Assembly: GCA_013115135.1 (NCBI GenBank)
Contig: JABANP010000034.1
Span: 172,075 to 236,074 of the forward strand
DNA length: 64,000 nucleotides
DNA from: Perkinsus olseni
Taxonomy: Eukaryota > Perkinsozoa > Perkinsida > Perkinsidae
Direction of reading: 5' to 3'
Below, one piece after another: positions 58,479 through 64,000 of this stretch. Both the position numbers and the translations under genes were made by a program. Below the pieces are notes generated by a model. That model was not told where the DNA came from, did not search any database, and saw only the letters and a list, made by a program, of their open reading frames with translations. Positions within the stretch are counted from its first letter, which is position 1; each line of letters begins with the position of its first letter.

Positions 58479-58562
58479 AAAAGGGTCGTCACTGGCATTC
58501 ACCTTCCGGCTGCAGCTCAGGGAGCGGACCTGATATTTACCTTGAGCCAAGACGGCTACGGT
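58479..58562 (-). ncRNA. Variant spliced-leader RNA gene, unit 14 copy 1
   Basis: SL exon 58541-58562 with the same A10 to G change and type B upstream region as unit 12 copy 1. Confidence 0.8.
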
Positions 58563-58644
58563 GACCTATGACGGTCCAGGTTGCCGTCGTGTCGGTAGCA
58601 TAAAAATTCCCGCGCGCCACAATATTCAAAGCAGGTGTGACAGC

Positions 58645-58728
58645 AAAAGGGTCGTCACTGGCGTTCACCTTTCGGCTGCAGCCTAGCGAGCGGACCTGAT
58701 ATTTACCTTGAGCCAAGATGGCTACGGT
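58645..58728 (-). ncRNA. Spliced-leader RNA gene, unit 14 copy 2
   Basis: Canonical SL exon 58707-58728. Confidence 0.9.
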
Positions 58729-59796
58729 AACCTATAGGGATCCAGGTTGTGGTCGTGCCGGTAGCATAAAATTCCCGCGCGCCACAATCCTCAAAGCTTC
58801 GTCCGCGTGGCGCTCACGCAGGTTCAGTCCCCACCGACTGCATTCGACGTCCAACATTACAGACCATTTCCTCGCGACTCCTTCACTTTGAATTGCGCAC
58901 TATGCGATTCACTCTTCTTTCTTGAACCCTCAGCTCTTATGCTCGGCAGCCCCTCTGCCAACATTTGGTTTGCGCACACATTTCCAGCCACCTTTCTCAG
59001 ATAACTACGATTACTCTCAGCTCTGGAGTACTTCTCCAGCCGCGGGTGCCATATCGTTCAATTCAGCCGTATATTTGAAACGATTGGTACGTACTTTGTA
59101 ATGGTTGCACGATGATGAACAGCGCCCCGTGTCACCACAAATCCACCATTCGATGACAGTCATCATCCACTATCACGCTAAGGAATTCTTGATCCACAGC
59201 CCTCGGAACTATGGTGACTGGTGACACAGGAATTTAAATAAAGGGAGATATATAGATATCTATCTTTTTTAGCATTTCGTGTCACCAATCACCACTAAGG
59301 TTTGAAGGTGCTCGTGTAATCCGCGGAAGGAGTGGGTACAGGCATAGATTTTTTTATTCGTACCACTTCTTCCGAGCCTCGTCTGAGAAATGCCCCCCTC
59401 TGTTGACTGGTGAATGTGCCCGAGCTCTGCTGAAGCATGGATTTATGTGGGGACAATGAATGATGAACGCGAAAGAGGGTCGCACTGTGTGAAAGGCTGT
59501 GAGTGATAAACACGAACATGAGGCGCAGATAACTTCATTCGTTGGGTTTCATGTCCGAATTTTGTGTCGCAATGAAGACGAAATGTATGTGCAGGTTATT
59601 TCCAGTGTAGCAGGGTGACACCGGCGCGGAGACACCGTGCGGCTGCGGTCGTGTGAAACCGTGTGGCTGCGGAGTGTCACGCACTTGCGCATGTGAACGT
59701 CTGTGATGTTGGAATGCGAAGTTGCCTTGCCGGTGAAGTCTGTGTCAAGGATACACGAGTCTGTGATCAGCGGGAAACCAGGCTCAGTCTCACATC

Positions 59797-59869
59797 TCCG
59801 ATGTAGTCTAGCTGGTTAGGATTCGTGGCTTTCACCCACGCGACCGGGGTTCGAGTCCCCGCATCGGAA
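59797..59869 (+). tRNA. tRNA-Glu (TTC), unit 15
   Basis: Consensus sequence. Confidence 0.96.
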
Positions 59870-60004
59870 TCGATATGTAGATGCGTAGAGGGATGCGCAC
59901 GCCTTCAATGTAGACTCACTTCCGAATAGTACAAGGCTATGGGAGGTAAGTTTGAAGATGATCATCTTAATAGGTAGGAAGTTAGTGAGATCATCTATTA
60001 GGCG

Positions 60005-60075
60005 GCATCATTGGTCTAGTGGTAGAATACAACGTTGCCATCGTTGTGACCCGAGTTCGATTCTCGGATGATGCA
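60005..60075 (+). tRNA. tRNA-Gly (GCC), unit 15
   Basis: Consensus sequence; type A block follows. Confidence 0.96.
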
Positions 60076-60227
60076 GTATTTGGACGCGTATTCACTTCCC
60101 CGCACCCCTCTGGCCAAAGTTGGTAGGGCCCCATGTTACTAGTTTGTCGAGCGGTGTCGAGGTCCTTCGGGCCCCAACTTTGTTCAGGGGGCGAAGGGGT
60201 TACGTAGGAAAGAAGGCAGATTACAGC

Positions 60228-60310
60228 AAAGGGTCGTCACTGGCATTCACCTTTCGGCTGCAGCCTAGCGAGCGGACCTGATATTTACCTTGAGCCAAGA
60301 TGGCTACGGT
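60228..60310 (-). ncRNA. Spliced-leader RNA gene, unit 15 copy 1
   Basis: Canonical SL exon 60289-60310. Confidence 0.9.
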
Positions 60311-60391
60311 AACCTATAGGGATCCAGGTTGTGGTCGTGCCGGTAGCATAAAATTCCCGCGCGCCACAATATTCAAAGCAGGTGTGACAGC

Positions 60392-60474
60392 AAAGGGTCG
60401 TCACTGGCGTTCACCTTTCGGCTGCAGCCTAGCGAGCGGACCTGATATTTACCTTGAGCCAAGATGGCTACGGT
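60392..60474 (-). ncRNA. Spliced-leader RNA gene, unit 15 copy 2
   Basis: Canonical SL exon 60453-60474. Confidence 0.9.
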
Positions 60475-61543
60475 AACCTATAGGGATCCAGGTTGTGGTC
60501 GTGCCGGTAGCATAAAATTCCCGCGCGCCACAATCCTCAAAGCTTCGTCCGCGTGGCGCTCACGCAGGTTCAGTCCCCACCGACTGCATTCGACGTCCAA
60601 CATTACAGACCATTTCCTCGCGACTCCTTCACTTTGAATTGCGCACTATGCGATTCACTCTTCTTTCTTGAACCCTCAGCTCTTATGCTCGGCAGCCCCT
60701 CTGCCAACATTTGGTTTGCGCACACATTTCCAGCCACCTTTCTCAGATAACTACGATTACTCTCAGCTCTGGAGTACTTCTCCAGCCGCGGGTGCCATAT
60801 CGTTCAATTCAGCCGTATATTTGAAACGATTGGTACGTACTTTTGTAATGGTTGCACGATGATGAACAGCGCCCCGTGTCACCACAAATCCACCATTCGA
60901 TGACAGTCATCATCCACTATCACGCTAAGGAATTCTTGATCCACAGCCCTCGGAACTATGGTGACTGGTGACACAGGAATTTAAATAAAGGGAGATATAT
61001 AGATATCTATCTTTTTTTAGCATTTCGTGTCACCAATCACCACAAAGGTTTGAAGGTGCTCGTGTAATCCGCGGAAGGAGTGGTACAGGCATAGATTTTT
61101 TTATTCGTACCACTTCTTCCGAGCCTCGTCTGAGAAATGCCCCCTCTGTTGACTGGTGAATGTGCCCGAGCTCTGCTGAAGCATGGATTTATGTGGGGAC
61201 AATGAATGATGAACGCGAAAGAGGGTCGCACTGTGTGAAAGGCTGTGAGTGATAAACACGAACATGAGGCGCAGATAACTTCATTCGTTGGGTTTCATGT
61301 CCGAATTTTGTGTCGCAATGAAGACGAAATGTATGTGCAGGTTATTTCCAGTGTAGCAGGGGTGACACCGGCGCGGAGACACCGTGCGGCTGCGGTCGTG
61401 TGAAACCGTGTGGCTGCGGAGTGTCACGCACTTGCGCATGTGAACGTCTGTGATGTTGGAATGCGAAGTTGCCTTGCCGGTGAAGTCTGTGTCAAGGATA
61501 CACGAGTCTGTGATCAGCGGGAAACCAGGCTCAGTCTCACATC

Positions 61544-61616
61544 TCCGATGTAGTCTAGCTGGTTAGGATTCGTGGCTTTCACCCACGCGACCGGGGTTCG
61601 AGTCCCCGCATCGGAA
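61544..61616 (+). tRNA. tRNA-Glu (TTC), unit 16
   Basis: Consensus sequence. Confidence 0.96.
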
Positions 61617-61750
61617 TCGATATGTAGATGCGTAGAGGGATGCGCACGCCTTCAATGTAGACTCACTTCGAATAGTACAAGGCTATGGGAGGTAAGTTTG
61701 AAGATGATCATCTTAATAGGTAGGAAGTTAGTGAGATCATCTATTAGGCG

Positions 61751-61821
61751 GCATCATTGGTCTAGTGGTAGAATACAACGTTGCCATCGTTGTGACCCGA
61801 GTTCGATTCTCGGATGATGCA
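61751..61821 (+). tRNA. tRNA-Gly (GCC), unit 16
   Basis: Consensus sequence; type A block follows. Confidence 0.96.
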
Positions 61822-61973
61822 GTATTTGGACGCGTATTCACTTCCCCGCACCCCTCTGGCCAAAGTTGGTAGGGCCCCATGTTACTAGTTTGTCGAGCGG
61901 TGTCGAGGTCCTTCGGGCCCCAACTTTGTTCAGGGGGCGAAGGGGTTACGTAGGAAAGAAGGCAGATTACAGC

Positions 61974-62057
61974 AAAAGGGTCGTCACTGGCATTCACCTT
62001 TCGGCTGCAGCCTAGCGAGCGGACCTGATATTTACCTTGAGCCAAGATGGCTACGGT
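61974..62057 (-). ncRNA. Spliced-leader RNA gene, unit 16, single copy
   Basis: SL exon 62036-62057, canonical. It has the copy 1 downstream part (GCATTCACC) and the copy 2 upstream flank (CACAATCCTCAAAGC), so it is a fusion left by deletion of one 165-bp repeat. Confidence 0.9.
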
Positions 62058-63125
62058 AACCTATAGGGATCCAGGTTGTGGTCGTGCCGGTAGCATAAAA
62101 TTCCCGCGCGCCACAATCCTCAAAGCTTCGTCCGCGTGGCGCTCACGCAGGTTCAGTCCCCACCGACTGCATTCGACGTCCAACATTACAGACCATTTCC
62201 TCGCGACTCCTTCACTTTGAATTGCGCACTATGCGATTCACTCTTCTTTCTTGAACCCTCAGCTCTTATGCTCGGCAGCCCCTCTGCCAACATTTGGTTT
62301 GCGCACACATTTCCAGCCACCTTTCTCAGATAACTACGATTACTCTCAGCTCTGGAGTACTTCTCCAGCCGCGGGTGCCATATCGTTCAATTCAGCCGTA
62401 TATTTGAAACGATTGGTACGTACTTTGTAATGGTTGCACGATGATGAACAGCGCCCCGTGTCACCACAAATCCACCATTCGATGACAGTCATCATCCACT
62501 ATCACGCTAAGGAATTCTTGATCCACAGCCCTCGGAACTATGGTGACTGGTGACACAGGAATTTAAATAAAGGGAGATATATAGATATCTATCTTTTTTT
62601 AGCATTTCGTGTCACCAATCACCACAAAGGTTTGAAGGTGCTCGTGTAATCCGCGGAAGGAGTGGTACAGGCATAGATTTTTTTATTCGTACCACTTCTT
62701 CCGAGCCTCGTCTGAAAATGCCCCCTCTGTTGACTGGTGAATGTGCCCGAGCTCTGCTGAAGCATGGATTTATGTGGGGACAATGAATGATGAACGCGAA
62801 AGAGGGTCGCACTGTGTGAAAGGCTGTGAGTGATAAACACGAACATGAGGCGCAGATAACTTCATTCGTTGGGTTTCATGTCCGAATTTTTGTGTCGCAA
62901 TGAAGACGAAATGTATGTGCAGGTTATTTCCAGTGTAGCAGGGGTGACACCGGCGCGGAGACACCGTGCGGCTGCGGTCGTGTGAAACCGTGTGGCTGCG
63001 GAGTGTCACGCACTTGCGCATGTGAACGTCTGTGATGTTGGAATGCGAAGTTGCCTTGCCGGTGAAGTCTGTGTCAAGGATACACGAGTCTGTGATCAGC
63101 GGGAAACCAGGCTCAGTCTCACATC

Positions 63126-63198
63126 TCCGATGTAGTCTAGCTGGTTAGGATTCGTGGCTTTCACCCACGCGACCGGGGTTCGAGTCCCCGCATCGGAA
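63126..63198 (+). tRNA. tRNA-Glu (TTC), unit 17
   Basis: Consensus sequence. Confidence 0.96.
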
Positions 63199-63332
63199 TC
63201 GATATGTAGATGCGTAGAGGGATGCGCACGCCTTCAATGTAGACTCACTTCGAATAGTACAAGGCTATGGGAGGTAAGTTTGAAGATGATCATCTTAATA
63301 GGTAGGAAGTTAGTGAGATCATCTATTAGGCG

Positions 63333-63403
63333 GCATCATTGGTCTAGTGGTAGAATACAACGTTGCCATCGTTGTGACCCGAGTTCGATTCTCGGATGAT
63401 GCA
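63333..63403 (+). tRNA. tRNA-Gly (GCC), unit 17
   Basis: Consensus sequence; type A block follows. Confidence 0.96.
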
Positions 63404-63556
63404 GTATTTGGACGCGTATTCACTTCCCCGCACCCCTCTGGCCAAAGTTGGTAGGGGCCCCATGTTACTAGTTTGTCGAGCGGTGTCGAGGTCCTTCGGG
63501 CCCCAACTTTGTTCAGGGGGCGAAGGGGTTACGTAGGAAAGAAGGCAGATTACAGC

Positions 63557-63640
63557 AAAAGGGTCGTCACTGGCATTCACCTTTCGGCTGCAGCCTAGCG
63601 AGCGGACCTGATATTTACCTTGAGCCAAGATGGCTACGGT
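63557..63640 (-). ncRNA. Spliced-leader RNA gene, unit 17, single copy
   Basis: SL exon 63619-63640, canonical, in the same fused form as unit 16. Confidence 0.9.
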
Positions 63641-64000
63641 AACCTATAGGGATCCAGGTTGTGGTCGTGCCGGTAGCATAAAATTCCCGCGCGCCACAAT
63701 CCTCAAAGCTTCGTCCGCGTGGCGCTCACGCAGGTTCAGTCCCCACCGACTGCATTCGACGTCCAACATTACAGACCATTTCCTCGCGACTCCTTCACTT
63801 TGAATTGCGCACTATGCGATTCACTCTTCTTTCTTGAACCCTCAGCTCTTATGCTCGGCAGCCCCTCTGCCAACATTTGGTTTGCGCACACATTTCCAGC
63901 CACCTTTCTCAGATAACTACGATTACTCTCAGCTCTGGGTACTTCTCCAGCCGCAGGTGCCATATCGTTCAATTCAGCCGTATTTGAAACGATTGGTACG

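Larger units (their letters stand above)
34616..64000. repeat. Tandem array of 1.75-kb units carrying tRNA-Glu, tRNA-Gly and SL RNA genes
   Basis: Head-to-tail repeats with tRNA-Glu starts spaced 1724-1775 bp in the left part and 1746-1759 bp further right. Each unit contains: tRNA-Glu (+), a 14-bp palindrome, tRNA-Gly (+), a hairpin-forming block of type A or B, SL RNA copy 1 (-), SL RNA copy 2 (-), then about 1.1 kb without a recognised gene. That spacer includes AT-rich GAGATATATAGATATCTATC followed by a T run, and a stable stem-loop. The array continues past the window end. The final spacing of 1582 bp reflects loss of one 165-bp SL repeat. Open frames that recur at the same place in every unit have no start, codon or domain support and are not annotated. 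Confidence 0.97.

Noticed and set aside
61980..62060. SL exon as a piece of a protein-coding gene on the plus strand
   Set aside because: The minus-strand reading matches the known SL exon with an adjacent splice donor in all copies; the plus-strand reading has no such logic.
34616..64000. CRISPR array or prophage-type repeat
   Set aside because: Units are 1.75 kb with conserved RNA genes; there are no short repeats with unique spacers and no cas genes, and the genome is eukaryotic with introns.

Overview
The window comes from a nuclear genome of an alveolate protist, most likely a Perkinsus species. The main reason is a tandem array after 34.6 kb that carries dozens of minus-strand copies of the dinoflagellate/Perkinsus spliced-leader (SL) exon, in the form with C in the variable position (CCGTAGCCATCTTGGCTCA...). 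The protein genes agree with this: they are split by many very short GT-AG introns (about 32-95 nt, with one near 200 nt), lie close together on both strands and often occur as tandem paralogues.

Region 1 (1-34.5 kb) is gene-dense. In order it holds: a DUF3431-type glycosyltransferase-like gene with cysteine-rich repeats (+); ribosomal protein L9 (-); two tandem paralogues of an unrecognised family (-); a PP2C phosphatase (-); a foldback/MITE-like inverted repeat; three UNC93-like MFS transporter copies, two nearly identical and one a mosaic (-); a probable mitochondrial RAP/FASTK-like helical-repeat protein (-); a small Pro/Ser-rich protein (-); two cytochrome b5 genes (-); a BART-domain protein (-); a GPKOW/MOS2-like G-patch spliceosomal protein (-); a PPIH-type cyclophilin (-); two tandem NUFIP-like zinc-finger proteins (+); and a ubiquitin-like/A20/AN1 protein (+). 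I reconstructed exon structures by eye from reading frame, splice-site dinucleotides and intron phase.

Region 2 begins at a 100-N gap (34516-34615) and runs to the window end. It is a head-to-tail array of 17 units of about 1.75 kb. Each unit carries tRNA-Glu (+), tRNA-Gly-GCC (+), a structured hairpin block, and two SL RNA genes (-) about 165 bp apart; the last two units keep only one SL gene. Units after about 45 kb are nearly identical. Those before 44 kb carry many small indels that look like uncorrected consensus errors or array-edge decay. Open reading frames inside the array recur only because the DNA repeats and are not genes.

Taken together, the array supplies SL RNA for trans-splicing and two tRNAs, while several neighbouring genes act in RNA biology (PPIH, GPKOW/MOS2, NUFIP-like, L9). 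I see no sign that they are co-regulated. Single- or double-base frameshifts in otherwise conserved genes (L9, MFS copy 3, first NUFIP paralogue) suggest residual assembly indels.
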